The notes: generated by a model not told the origin, from the letters alone. Positions 26,738 to 35,845 are shown, counted from the first letter of the stretch. The stretch: DNA of 64,000 bases from Nocardioides panacis (GCF_019039255.1 NZ_CP077062.1:2108001-2172000); one strand, 5' to 3'. Program-made: numbers and translations.

Positions 26738-27377
26738 TCAGTAGGCGATGCCGATGTGCGCGCGGTGGTGGGCCGCCCTCTGGATCTCGTCGACGACCGC
26801 GATCGCGAAGTCGGCTCCGGAGATGGTCGACCCGCCGTCGGCGTCGAAGAGAGCGACCTCATCCCCGACGCGGTAGCGCCCCGTGCGCTCACCTGGAGCG
26901 AAGGCGCCGTACCCCGCCGCCGGGCTGATGAACACCCAATCGAGGTTCTCGGGTGCCCTCTCGGCCAGCATGACGCGCGTCGCCTCACCCTCGAGCGCCT
27001 CCGCCCGGAACTCCTCGGCGATCTCGCCCTCCACGAAGCGCGGTGCGCCCGGGGCGGGGCGCAGCGAGCTGAACCCGCCGATCTGCAGGTAGCGCGCGCC
27101 GACCTCCGCGGAGAGTCCAACGAGCTGGGCGTACGCGTCGACCAGCTGGCCGGCCGTGTCCCCCCGCGGCGACAGCGCCGCCACGACCACATCGGCGCCC
27201 GGGATCACCTTCGGGGCCACGTCCTGGACGGGGCCCAGCTCGTAGCGGACGCCCGGCACCCGCTCAGAGGGTTCCGACCGACTGATCGAGATGACGGCGT
27301 GGCCGCGTGCGGCGGCCTCACCAACGATGTTTCCCCCCGGTGTATCCGGTCCCTCCGACGACGACGATCGTGGCCAT
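26738..27377 (-). CDS. NAD(P)-binding Rossmann-fold protein, frame broken at a G run
   Basis: Reading from ATG 27377 gives MATIVVVGGTGYTGG, a standard GxxGxxG nucleotide-binding start, then a stop. Removing one base from the six-base run 27333-27338 gives NIVGEAAARGHAVISISRSE and joins smoothly to the long frame VPGVRYELGPVQDVAP to 26738. The joined product has about 212 residues. It resembles the NmrA/YwnB-like NAD(P)H-binding family, related to flavin reductase/isomerase folds. Substrate unknown. Confidence 0.85.
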
Positions 27378-27860
27378 GCTCCGGCTCCTTACAACGAGTT
27401 GGTCGTGCGTTCAACGATGCGTGCGCGCCAGACCTTCCCAGTTACCAGAAGGCGACGCGGCGGGAGACCAGGTCCGGCGGGCGCGGGCGAAAATGGCCGG
27501 ATGGACGAGGGACGGGCTCAGGGGCCGCTGCCGGTGCTGCTCGGCGGCGGCGTCCTGCTGCGCTGGGTGGGTAGGTCCCGGGGACGCGAGCCGGAGGCGG
27601 TCCGCGCGACGACGGCCCGGGTGTGGACGCCGGGGACGACCTCCGCCTGCGCAGACCGGCGCAGACCATCCGAACCAGGTGTGCGGCCCGGTCAGCGGCC
27701 CTTCGTTGGTCAGGGACACGGCACGGGGTCCAGATGCTGCATCCGGGGCCAGCGCAGCATGTGTGGTCGCGCACCGGTAGAGCCACGCGGCCGGGCTACG
27801 CAGCTGCCGCGACCCGGATGACTCCTCCACGAGCACTCCGGGCCGCGGCGCAGCCCCCGT

Positions 27861-27897
27861 CGGGTGCCCGCACTCGGAGTATGGCGGCGGGCACCCG
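27861..27897. repeat. Perfect 11-base inverted repeat
   Basis: CGGGTGCCCGC (27861-27871) and GCGGGCACCCG (27887-27897) pair perfectly across a 15-base loop. No T tract follows and no gene end is adjacent, so its role as terminator or site is open. Confidence 0.6.
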
Positions 27898-28146
27898 GAG
27901 AGCGACGGCTGCGTAAGCGCCGCTCATGGTGACAGCTGCCCGATCAGACCCCACCACGTGCCCTCTCGGGCGTCTGCCAGACGAACGGTGGCAGCGACTC
28001 GTCAAGAGTTCCTGGGTCCTCGGCCCTCGTCGTCCGCTCGTCGAGCTGGGTCCGTCGCCAGGACGCGTCAAGCGGCACCCGGCGCTGACTCTGCGCGGCC
28101 CGATGCGTTCGCCGCCGCAGCCTCGTTATCGGCGGCCTACCCACTT

Positions 28147-28199
28147 CTTGACAGAGGGCGCCAGCCCACAAGCACACTGGTGGGCGTGGGCGTAGTCCA
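28147..28199 (+). repeat. Copy 2 of a 53-base dispersed repeat
   Basis: Matches 24541-24593 at 48 of 53 positions. Read rightward it encodes LDRGRQPTSTLVGVGVV. It ends 27 bases before the alpha/beta hydrolase start. Confidence 0.7.
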
Positions 28200-28226
28200 T
28201 GAACTGCACGCGATCGGCGGTGTCAC

Positions 28227-29075
28227 ATGGGTGCCAAAGCGGTTTCGACGATGAGCACGTACTTCCGGGTCTGTGACGGAGTGCGTGTCAGGTTCGCGGA
28301 CAACGGGTCACACTCCGCGCTCACCATGCTCCTGCTGGCGCCGTGGCCGGAGAGCCTGTGGGCCTTCCGGCGCATCTGGGATCGCGTGGCGGAGGTGGGG
28401 CGGGTGGTGGCCATCGACATGCCAGGTTTCGGCCACTCGGATGGTCGCCCGGAGTTGATCGCCCCGGACGGCTCCGGAGCGTTCCTGGCCCGGTTGATCG
28501 AGGAATGGGGCCTGGGAGCCCCGCACGTCGTCGGCCCGGACGTGGGCACGGCCGCGGCACTGTTCCTGGCCGCGCAGGCTCCGGAGCGAGTCACCAGCCT
28601 GACCGTCGGCGGCGGCGCGGTCCGCTTCCCGATCGAGGCGGGCGGCGCGCTGAAGGAGATCATCGAAGCGCCGACCCTGGACGACGTGCGCGCGCTCGAC
28701 TCCCGGAAGCACATCGGCTCCGCCGTCGAGCCCGTGGCACCGAGCACCAGCGAACCGGAGGTCCACGAGGACTATGTCAGCGCCTACGACCTCGGTCGTT
28801 TCGCAGAGTCGGCGCGGTTCGTGCGGACCTACCCGGAGCAGAACCCCGTGCTCCACGGTCTGCTGCCCTCCATCAACACGCCGACCCAGATCGTGGCCGG
28901 CCGGCACGACGAGCTTGTGCCGTGGTCGAACAGCGACTACCTGGACGAGCTCCTTCCCCACAGCGCGATGCATCCGCTTGAGGCCGGCCACTTCGCGTGG
29001 GAGGAGGCAGCCGAGGAATACGGCAGGTTGGTCACCGACTGGGTCGCCGGCGGGTACCTACGCGTCCCGGGCTAG
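28227..29075 (+). CDS. Alpha/beta hydrolase with Asp at the nucleophile elbow
   Basis: A 282-residue alpha/beta-hydrolase. The oxyanion region reads LLLAPWPESLWAFRRIW. The nucleophile elbow is VVGPDVGTAAALFLA, i.e. Gly-Pro-Asp-Val-Gly with Asp where esterases have Ser. An acidic residue lies in AGRHDELVPW and the catalytic His in LEAGHFAWEEA. An Asp nucleophile is typical of epoxide hydrolases and haloalkane or haloacetate dehalogenases, so such a reaction is more likely than ester cleavage. A second start at 28251 is possible. Confidence 0.85.
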   Translation: MGAKAVSTMSTYFRVCDGVRVRFADNGSHSALTMLLLAPWPESLWAFRRIWDRVAEVGRVVAIDMPGFGHSDGRPELIAPDGSGAFLARLIEEWGLGAPHVVGPDVGTAAALFLAAQAPERVTSLTVGGGAVRFPIEAGGALKEIIEAPTLDDVRALDSRKHIGSAVEPVAPSTSEPEVHEDYVSAYDLGRFAESARFVRTYPEQNPVLHGLLPSINTPTQIVAGRHDELVPWSNSDYLDELLPHSAMHPLEAGHFAWEEAAEEYGRLVTDWVAGGYLRVPG

Positions 29076-29290
29076 GCAGTCCCTGGCCCTGCGGTGGTGT
29101 TTCTCGGCCTCGGCCCTGAGGGTGTCGGGGAAGTGGAAGGTGCTCACGAGCGTGGCCCCGGACGACTGCCGCACGGTCTCCGTTGGGGCGCCGGCCTCGT
29201 GCATCACCGTGGACCCGCGCCACGGGCCCCCCTTGCCTGAGGCCAAGTAGAACCCGGAGCTGGATTCCTCAGTGCACAAGGACGCACGTC

Positions 29291-29992
29291 TCATCGCCCT
29301 GACCGGGCGGGCGGCCGAGCCGGTGCGCCCTGTGCCGGGACGGCCGGGGCCGGCGGCCGCCGCGACATGCGCAGCACCCCGATGACGGCGCCGATGAGCC
29401 ACAGCGCGAAAGCCACGGACGCGATGCCCCCGCTCCAGTAGCCGAACAGGCACAGCAGCACGACGACGTAGGACACCCAGACGGCCCACGTCGGCAGGGC
29501 GCGCGCTTGCTGGCCGATCCGTGTGGTCACGGCGACCAGAACCGCCCCGCCGATCAGCCCGGTGAGCCCGGTCATGGCTCCCGCGATACCGAGCGCGCGA
29601 GCGGTGTCCGGGTTGGGGGTGAACTCGTCCGACAGCGCCGCGACCGCGCTAGACACGTCAAGTGACACCGCGGTGATCATCAACCCGCCGAGCAGCGCAG
29701 CTGCGGGCACGGTCGCGTGCGCGAGCGGGTCGCCGCCGGACAGCTGGTCCAGCACCTGACGCAGCCCCGTGGCAAACCAGAGCAGCAGCCCGACACCCAC
29801 CGCGAGTACGGGGACCCCGATGCCGGCGGCGACCTGCCGCCCGCCGTCGTTGAGCCTCTCGAGGATGGAGGCGTCCGACATGCTTGCCGCGTCTACGCCG
29901 ACCAAATAGGTCAGCGTCAGCCCGATCACAGACAGCGCGAGTGAAGCCGCGCCCGCCCATCCCGCACGCCGGAGAGCTCGTGACTCGTCCAT
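29291..29992 (-). CDS. Hypothetical integral membrane protein
   Basis: Unrecognised 233-residue protein with about six membrane segments (for example ASLALSVIGLTLTYLVG, AVGVGLLLWFATGL, GGLMITAVSLDVSSAVAAL, VSYVVVLLCLFGYW) and a Pro/Ala-rich cytoplasmic tail. Start ATG 29992 with GGGAGG five bases upstream is preferred over the in-frame codon at 30031. It lies alone. Confidence 0.8.
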   Translation of the reverse strand: MDESRALRRAGWAGAASLALSVIGLTLTYLVGVDAASMSDASILERLNDGGRQVAAGIGVPVLAVGVGLLLWFATGLRQVLDQLSGGDPLAHATVPAAALLGGLMITAVSLDVSSAVAALSDEFTPNPDTARALGIAGAMTGLTGLIGGAVLVAVTTRIGQQARALPTWAVWVSYVVVLLCLFGYWSGGIASVAFALWLIGAVIGVLRMSRRPPAPAVPAQGAPARPPARSGR

Positions 29993-30425
29993 GGCGCCTC
30001 CCTTGCCGCCCGCCTCCCTTGTCGCGCCCACGGCTGGGCCGGGTCACTGGGAACGCCAAGCTCTGGGACGCGGCGCCAAGTATGACCAGTCCGAGTGTGC
30101 TCCCGCGCCGCGACGCCGGCAACGGACCGCGGCGGACCTCTTGCCCTGCGTGCTCGGCGAGCGCGGTGCCGCAGGGCCGCATCGACGCCTCGTGCTGCTC
30201 CACGTGGCTGTGCCCCTGATACCGCTGCTCTCCATATTTCGCAGGCTACCGCCCCTCGTGGACGCCCGTGGAGCTCTCCATCCTGCTGGGGAAAGCGTGC
30301 GGATCTGCCGCTGTCCGCGCGCTCATGCAGATGAGCGGACGTGCAGCACTCCGGGCGGCGCAGGTTCCATCCTCGGGGGGCTCGCGGAATGTCCAGCGCA
30401 TCGCTGACCTTGGGGTGCGCCTGGC
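29993..30425. other. Intergenic stretch, nothing assigned
   Basis: No open frame here combines a ribosome site with plausible protein composition, and no repeat was seen. Confidence 0.35.
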
Positions 30426-30560
30426 CTACAGCAAGCCGGACATGCCCTTGCCGCGCCCGAGTTCTTCCGGTCGCGCAGTTCCGCCCCGTCGCCGTTGCAG
30501 CACCGAGGCCCAGCCGATGAACAGCCCAAGTACGACGACGACCACCGCGACAGCAATCAT
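30426..30560 (-). CDS. Small single-pass membrane protein, 44 residues
   Basis: ATG at 30560 starts MIAVAVVVVVLGLFIGWASV, one clear membrane helix, followed by a basic tail QRRRGGTARPEELGRGKGMS and a TAG stop at 30426-30428. AAGAG lies upstream of the start. The arrangement, with a helix at the outside-facing N-terminus and a positive tail inside, is typical of small bacterial membrane proteins. No family is recognised. Confidence 0.5.
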   Translation of the reverse strand: MIAVAVVVVVLGLFIGWASVLQRRRGGTARPEELGRGKGMSGLL

Positions 30561-30646
30561 GGGAACTCTTTTGAGTGGGTGAGACCCACCCTCCTCCTGG
30601 TACCAGCCGACTCGATATAGCCCGCACGCACTGATCGCTGCGGCCG

Positions 30647-31393
30647 TCAGCGACGGACGACGTGCACGCAGTCACCGGCCGCGGTGACGAGCAGGGTGGC
30701 TTCGGAGCCGCGGTACACCCAGCGGTAGCAGCGGTCCTCGGGCAGGGCCTTCAGCTTGGTGGTGAGGTATCCGTCCCGGTTGCTGCGGACCGTCCGGATG
30801 TTGTTGTACGTGCCGGACAGGGTCCGTCGCTGCAGGACGACCGGTTCGCCGCCGAAGGGGACGTACTTGTCGATCCGGGCGCCGGTCGAGAGCCGGTCGG
30901 CGCCATCGCCTGCCGGGTCAGCCGGCCCTTGACGGTCACGGTCGCACCGCGGCGCACCGGCTCGGGGGAGACGTTCGTCGTGAGTCGGGAGCCGCGGAAC
31001 AACGAGAAGACGGACTTCTCCGTGAACGGCGCACCCTTGGTGGTGGTGGAGGTGGCGCCCACCATGTAGGTGTTGTACGGGGTCGCGACGATGTCCCACG
31101 GTCCGGCACACGCACTCGTGGTCGCCGGGGTGCCGTAGTCGTCGTTGGCCTCGAATGACCAGGGCTTGCTCAGCGGGTGGTCGTAGACGTCCGGCTGACC
31201 GGTCGCGACCGGACCAGGGCCGGAGCCGATGTAGTCAGAAGACGTGCTGACCGCGCAGGCCCGCGCCTTCTCACCGACCTGACCGCTGCGACGGAACCGG
31301 AGCTGCAAGTAGCTCGACGAGCGCGGAAAAGGTGGTTGCGGTGGCGATGAGCGCCACTCCCGCTGCTACTGCACGCCGAGTCGTGCGAACCAT
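30647..31393 (-). CDS. Secreted hypothetical protein with two frame switches
   Basis: ATG 31393 starts a signal peptide (RAVAAGVALIATATTFSALV) preceded by a G-rich ribosome site. Around 31334 the sensible reading moves to another frame (YLQLRFRRSGQVGEKARACA, then KPWSFEANDDYGTPATTSAC). Near 30900 it moves back (TGARIDKYVPFGGEPVVLQR to GDCVHVVRR). Total length is a multiple of three, so the two shifts cancel. The C-terminal part resembles the repeat-like domain of secreted actinobacterial proteins (RRGATVTVKGRLTR). It is either a double sequencing error or a decayed gene. Confidence 0.55.
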
Positions 31394-31612
31394 CGTGGTC
31401 CCCCGTTCTGTCCGAAAAGAACGGAACGTCCGGCTCCTCGGCGTGTCCAGGATGCGGGTGATGCCGCACGGGAGATACCGCCCCGGAGTGGGCGGCGCGA
31501 TGGGAGGAGTCTTCAACACCGGCCGAAGCCAGGTCATCCGTATCGGGTGAGGCGTCCCCGGGGCCTCGCGCCGGAGGATGGAGGACGGCTCGGTGTTCGA
31601 GGAGGATCAGGC

Positions 31613-31693
31613 GTGTTCTACACCATCGTGTTCGCGGGTCTGGCGGTCCTGCTCGTCATCGCAGTGATGGTCCAGAAGTCGCGTAGGAAGTAG
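31613..31693 (+). CDS. Small single-pass membrane protein, 26 residues
   Basis: GTG 31613 is preceded by AGGAGG at 31600-31605, a near-perfect ribosome site with seven-base spacing. The product is one helix (FYTIVFAGLAVLLVIAVMV) plus a basic end QKSRRK. It is too short for family assignment, but the site and helix make it a credible gene. Confidence 0.5.
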   Translation: MFYTIVFAGLAVLLVIAVMVQKSRRK

Positions 31694-31809
31694 ACGAGGA
31701 CAGCCGCAGCACGTGGTCGTGTGACGCGGCGACCTGGGTCCTCGCCGGTGTGGCTCCGACGGTCACAGCTCGCGCGCCCCTCGGGACGGGCGCATGTAGG
31801 GTCCGGCTC

Positions 31810-32328
31810 GTGCTGTCCACGATCCTTGTCGAGTATCCGTGGATCACGACGGTTGCTCTCGTGGTACTGGTCGTTCTCGGTCCCTTGGTCGGAGCCTGGC
31901 TGGTTCCGAACGTGCCAATGACGCGTGTGCTGCTCACCGTGTCAATCGGCGCGGTTGCTCTGCTCACCCTGGTTCCCACGAGCCGCGACCTCGCGGTCGG
32001 CTGCGCGACGGAATGGGACCTGCCTACCCTCGGCGCCGTTGAGCTGATGGCAAACCTGACCTTGTTCGCCCCGATCGTCCTGCTGGCCGGCGTCTTGACC
32101 CGACGGCCACTCGTGGCCCTGGTCGTCGCGAGCGGCGCTTCCGCGGTTGTCGAGGCGGTTCAGGCGTTCGCCACCGTGCTCGGAAGGAGCTGCTCGACCA
32201 ACGACTGGCTCTCCAACACGCTCGGTTCGCTGCTCGGGGCTGGGTTGGCCGCAGCTGCCCTGCGCCTCGCCGACCCGCTGACCTCAGTTGGTCAGGAGGG
32301 AGCCCCCAGTGGCCGGATCGGGTCATGA
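31810..32328 (+). CDS. VanZ-like membrane protein
   Basis: A 172-residue protein with four to five membrane segments. The VanZ-like core is ELMANLTLFAPIVLLAGV, then ASAVVEAVQAF and STNDWLSNTLGSLLGAGL. VanZ-like proteins are linked to glycopeptide tolerance in enterococci but their general function is unknown. GTG 31810 is preceded by TAGGGT at seven bases, fitting a leaderless start; a GTG at 31750 is an alternative. Confidence 0.8.
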   Translation: MLSTILVEYPWITTVALVVLVVLGPLVGAWLVPNVPMTRVLLTVSIGAVALLTLVPTSRDLAVGCATEWDLPTLGAVELMANLTLFAPIVLLAGVLTRRPLVALVVASGASAVVEAVQAFATVLGRSCSTNDWLSNTLGSLLGAGLAAAALRLADPLTSVGQEGAPSGRIGS

Positions 32329-32498
32329 CCAGATCCCCTACACCGCGGCCAGCTTGGGCCATTGCGTCCTCCGACCACTGGCCAGAACACTGATGTCGCG
32401 GGGGCAGAATCCCTGTACTGCGTCAGGTCACGAGCGCCAGCGCACGTACGTGGGGTGTGCCTCGCCTCGAGATCCCGCCGAGCCGCGAGGAGGCCGGC

Positions 32499-33242
32499 AT
32501 GCAGCCGCGACCGAGCAGATGGATTCGTGCAGGTCTCGTGTGTCTGCCCAGCTACGGCTTGTTGACGTTCTGGACGACGCTTGACCCGCAGCCGGACCCG
32601 AGCAGGCGGTACGCCGCCTGGGCCCGGTATGTGACCACCGACCAGTACGTGCTCACGCACGTGGTGGGAAGCGGACTCGGCACCATCCTCGGCATCTTCG
32701 GTGTGTTCGCGCTCGCTGCTCACCTCGCCTCGACCCACGCCAGGAACATCAGCCTGCTGGCCATGGTCATCACGGTGCTCGGCCAGACCCTCTTCCTGAT
32801 GGTCATCGGGATCTCGGCCGTCGCCGCCCCGCTGGAGGGACAGGCCTACCGCGCCGGCATCTACGCACTGCGCGACCTACCAAGCACGACAGCCTCAGTG
32901 GCTCAAGGCCTCATCGGGTTGCTGGTGATCACGCTCAGCTTCCTCGGCAACAGCCTGCTCGGCGTGGCCATCTGGCGGTCCAGGATCCTTCCCCGGTGGA
33001 CCGCGGCTGTCTGGACGGTGGCGGCCGTGCTGATGTATCCACTCGGTCTCGTCGTCGCCGCCGCGATGACCGGCAGCACGCCGCGCACCGTCCTGGTGGG
33101 CGCGTTGCTCGTCACGGCCAGCGGAGGATGGATCGCCTGGTGCGTTCAGCAGGGCTCCTCCCCGGCGGGTCGGACTCCCCGCTTGGACCCGGCCATCGTG
33201 GACCTCGCCGCAGGGTCGAGCCGCAGGGGAACCGGCCGATGA
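32499..33242 (+). CDS. Hypothetical integral membrane protein
   Basis: Unrecognised 247-residue protein with about six membrane segments (ILGIFGVFALAAHLAS, LAMVITVLGQTLFLMVIG, GLIGLLVITLSFLGNSLLG, AVLMYPLGLVVAAAM). Start ATG 32499 with GCGAGGAGG upstream. Its stop overlaps the start of the CPBP gene as ATGA, so the two products are probably made together. Confidence 0.82.
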   Translation: MQPRPSRWIRAGLVCLPSYGLLTFWTTLDPQPDPSRRYAAWARYVTTDQYVLTHVVGSGLGTILGIFGVFALAAHLASTHARNISLLAMVITVLGQTLFLMVIGISAVAAPLEGQAYRAGIYALRDLPSTTASVAQGLIGLLVITLSFLGNSLLGVAIWRSRILPRWTAAVWTVAAVLMYPLGLVVAAAMTGSTPRTVLVGALLVTASGGWIAWCVQQGSSPAGRTPRLDPAIVDLAAGSSRRGTGR

Positions 33243-34117
33243 GCGCCCCCACACCCCCGCAGCACTCACCGACCGAACGTCACGCCCCCGTCGCCCGCTG
33301 GATCATCGAGCACCCGGTCAGCGCATTCCTGGTCGGTGCCTACGGGCTGGGAATCCCCCTGCTGACGGTTCGGACCGTGACTTCGTTCGCGACCACCGCC
33401 CTCGGTTACGCATTCACGTACGTGGCGCTGCTGGGGTCGGCGCTGGTGGTCACCTGGGTGATCGGCGGACGCGCCGGCATCGGCCGGTTCCTGGCGCGGT
33501 TCCTGCAGTGGCGGTTCGGCCTGCGTAGGTGGGCATTCATCCTGCTGGCACTCCCGGTACTCACCGGCGCCATCGCAGCAGTCACCGGCACGTGGCAGCT
33601 GCCCGCAGGAGGATGGGCCGCGCTGATCTCCGGATACCTGTTGCAGACGTTCCTCTACGGTGCGCTGGAAGTGAACCTGGCCGAGGAAGGCGCCTGGGCC
33701 GGCCACGTGCAGACCTGTCTCGCAGCCCGACACGGGCTGCTGAAGGGAGCGATGCTGACTGCACCGCTGTTCGTGATCATGCACCTGCCGCTGCAGTTCG
33801 CGCCGGGATGGACGTGGGGCAGCGTTGCCGTCGGGCTGATCGCGCTGGCAGTCATCGCACCCTTCTTCAGGTACCTGATCGGCGAGACCCTCGAGGCCAC
33901 GGGCGGTAGCCTCCTCGCGGCCGGCGTCCTCCATGCTGCCTTCAACGCCTCGGGTGAGCTCGGCTTCCCCGGCGACTGGCAGTTCCTCGTTGCCCTCGTC
34001 CTCCTCACGCCGGCCCTTGCAGGACTCCGCAGGCACCGACGTCGGCGCACCCACGCAGGGTCGCAACGCTCCGACGACGCCTTGACCCATCCGGCGTCCT
34101 TGACCGAACCCGACTAA
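33239..34117 (+). CDS. CPBP-family (CAAX-protease-like) membrane protein
   Basis: A 292-residue protein with about seven membrane segments. CPBP landmarks: the Glu pair in NLAEEGAWAGHV, the His in VIMHLPLQF, and LHAAFNASG near the end. The usual EExxxR arginine is replaced by Ala, so peptidase activity is uncertain. Members cleave or modify peptides inside the membrane, often for bacteriocin self-protection. Coupled by ATGA to the membrane protein upstream. Confidence 0.75.
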   Translation: MSAPTPPQHSPTERHAPVARWIIEHPVSAFLVGAYGLGIPLLTVRTVTSFATTALGYAFTYVALLGSALVVTWVIGGRAGIGRFLARFLQWRFGLRRWAFILLALPVLTGAIAAVTGTWQLPAGGWAALISGYLLQTFLYGALEVNLAEEGAWAGHVQTCLAARHGLLKGAMLTAPLFVIMHLPLQFAPGWTWGSVAVGLIALAVIAPFFRYLIGETLEATGGSLLAAGVLHAAFNASGELGFPGDWQFLVALVLLTPALAGLRRHRRRRTHAGSQRSDDALTHPASLTEPD

Positions 34118-34162
34118 CCCCGCACGTTGGCCGCGATCAGGACACCCGCCGTACGGTGAGGC

Positions 34163-35845
34163 ATGCGGATCAGCGAGACGAGCGATGTGTGGTGGAAGAC
34201 GGCGGTCATCTACTGCCTCGACGTCGAGACGTTCATGGATTGGAACGACGACGGGGTCGGCGACTTCCAGGGGGCTGCGGAGCGCCTCGACTACCTCGCC
34301 GAGCTCGGGGTCACCTGCCTGTGGCTGATGCCGTTCTACCCGACGGCGGACCGCGACGACGGCTACGACATCACCGACTACTACGGCGTCGACCCGCGGT
34401 TCGGGACGGCCGGCGACTTCGTGGAGCTGGTGCACACCGCTCGTGACCGCGGCATGCGGGTGATCGTCGACCTGGTCGTGAACCACACCTCGGACCGGCA
34501 CCCCTGGTTCAAGGCCTCCAGGTCGAGCACCACCTCGCCGTACCGCGACTTCTACGTGTGGCGCGACGACGAGCCGCCTGACACCACGAAGGAGGTCGTC
34601 TTCCCGGACCAGGAGACGAGCATCTGGGAGTACGACGAGAAGTCGGCGCAGTGGTACCTGCACCGCTTCTACCGCTGCCAGCCGGACCTGAACATCACCA
34701 ACCCCCAGGTGCGCGACGAGATCGTGAAGGTCCTCGGCTACTGGCTCGAGCTCGGCATCTCCGGCTTCCGCGTGGACGCCGTCCCGTTCATGCTCCAGAC
34801 CGACGGCGTCGACGCGGCCGAGCTCGAGCGGTTCCCCGACCCGCACGAGTACCTCCGCTCGTTGCGGTCCTTCGTCGGGCGTCGTACGGGCGATGGCATC
34901 CTGCTCGGCGAGGTCAACCTGCCGCACAAGGACCAGAAGACCTTCTTCGGCGGCCGGGACGGCGACGAGCTCACGATGCAGTTCGACTTCATCGGCATGC
35001 AGAACACCTACCTCGCGCTCGCGCGTCAGGATGCGAGACCTCTCGTGCGCGCCTTGCAGAAGCGGCCGGCGACCTCGCGGCAGTCGCAGTGGGCGACGTT
35101 CCTGCGCAACCACGACGAGCTGACCCTCGACAAGCTGTCGGACGCCGAGCGGCAGGAGGTCTTCGCCGCCTTCGGACCGGACCCGGCCATGCAGCTCTAC
35201 GGACGCGGGCTGCGGCGCCGGCTCCCGACCATGCTCGAAGGGGACCCGCGACGCATCCGGATGGCCTACAGCCTCATGTTCTCGCTTCCCGGCACCCCGG
35301 TGCTCTTCTACGGCGAGGAGATCGGGATGGGCGAGAACCTCGACGTCGAGGGTCGGCTCGCCGTGCGCACCCCGATGCAGTGGAGCGACCAGCCCAACGG
35401 CGGGTTCTCCGGTGCCCGGAGCTCGCGACTCCCCCGCCCCATGGTGGATGGCGCCTTCGGTCCCGAGCACGTCAACGTCGCCCAGCAACGCACCGACCCC
35501 TCGTCGCTGCTGGAATTCATCGCCCTGCTGATCCGCCGCTACCGTGAGTCCCCGGAGCTCGGGTGGGCCGACTTCAAGGTCCTCGACCAGCCGCACCGCC
35601 ACGTGCTCGCGCATGAGTCGGCATGGGACGACCGTCGCATCGTCGCCGTGCACAACCTCAGCCCCGAGAGCTGCATCGTGCCCCTGCACCTCGAGGGCTG
35701 CGACCGCTCCGCCCATCTCATCGACCTGCTCCAGTCGACCCAGGACACCTCCATCGACGACGCAGGACGGTGCGAGGTGGCGCTGGACGGCTACGGCTAC
35801 CGCTGGCTGCGACTCGGCTCGCACACCAGCAAGCGACTGGCCTAG
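34163..35845 (+). CDS. GH13 alpha-glucosidase/trehalose-synthase-like enzyme
   Basis: A 560-residue alpha-amylase-family enzyme. The start WKTAVIYCLDVETF and LWLMPFYPTADRDDGYDI follow trehalose synthase (GH13_16) closely. The catalytic residues are visible: Asp about 204 (GFRVDAVPF), Glu about 250 (LLGEVNLP) and Asp about 317 (FLRNHDELTLD). Trehalose synthase interconverts maltose and trehalose; hydrolysis or transfer on other alpha-glucosides is also possible. Start ATG 34163 with GGTGAGG just upstream. No other trehalose gene is adjacent. Confidence 0.88.
   Translation: MRISETSDVWWKTAVIYCLDVETFMDWNDDGVGDFQGAAERLDYLAELGVTCLWLMPFYPTADRDDGYDITDYYGVDPRFGTAGDFVELVHTARDRGMRVIVDLVVNHTSDRHPWFKASRSSTTSPYRDFYVWRDDEPPDTTKEVVFPDQETSIWEYDEKSAQWYLHRFYRCQPDLNITNPQVRDEIVKVLGYWLELGISGFRVDAVPFMLQTDGVDAAELERFPDPHEYLRSLRSFVGRRTGDGILLGEVNLPHKDQKTFFGGRDGDELTMQFDFIGMQNTYLALARQDARPLVRALQKRPATSRQSQWATFLRNHDELTLDKLSDAERQEVFAAFGPDPAMQLYGRGLRRRLPTMLEGDPRRIRMAYSLMFSLPGTPVLFYGEEIGMGENLDVEGRLAVRTPMQWSDQPNGGFSGARSSRLPRPMVDGAFGPEHVNVAQQRTDPSSLLEFIALLIRRYRESPELGWADFKVLDQPHRHVLAHESAWDDRRIVAVHNLSPESCIVPLHLEGCDRSAHLIDLLQSTQDTSIDDAGRCEVALDGYGYRWLRLGSHTSKRLA

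Larger units (their letters stand above)
27378..28226. other. 850-base region without a confident gene
   Basis: This lies between divergent genes. Several open frames exist on both strands, but none has a clear ribosome site plus protein-like composition. The best is a rightward frame from the ATG at 27502 with no family match. The region holds an 11-base inverted repeat (27861-27897) and the second copy of the dispersed 53-base repeat. Confidence 0.4.

Noticed and set aside
27502-27821. Rightward ORF starting MDEGRAQGPLPVLLGGG
   Set aside because: The first residues look protein-like, but the rest is Arg/Pro/Gly-rich, with no ribosome site and no family.
33266-35824. An 852-residue leftward open frame
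   Set aside because: It is antisense to the CPBP and GH13 genes, whose catalytic motifs are clear.
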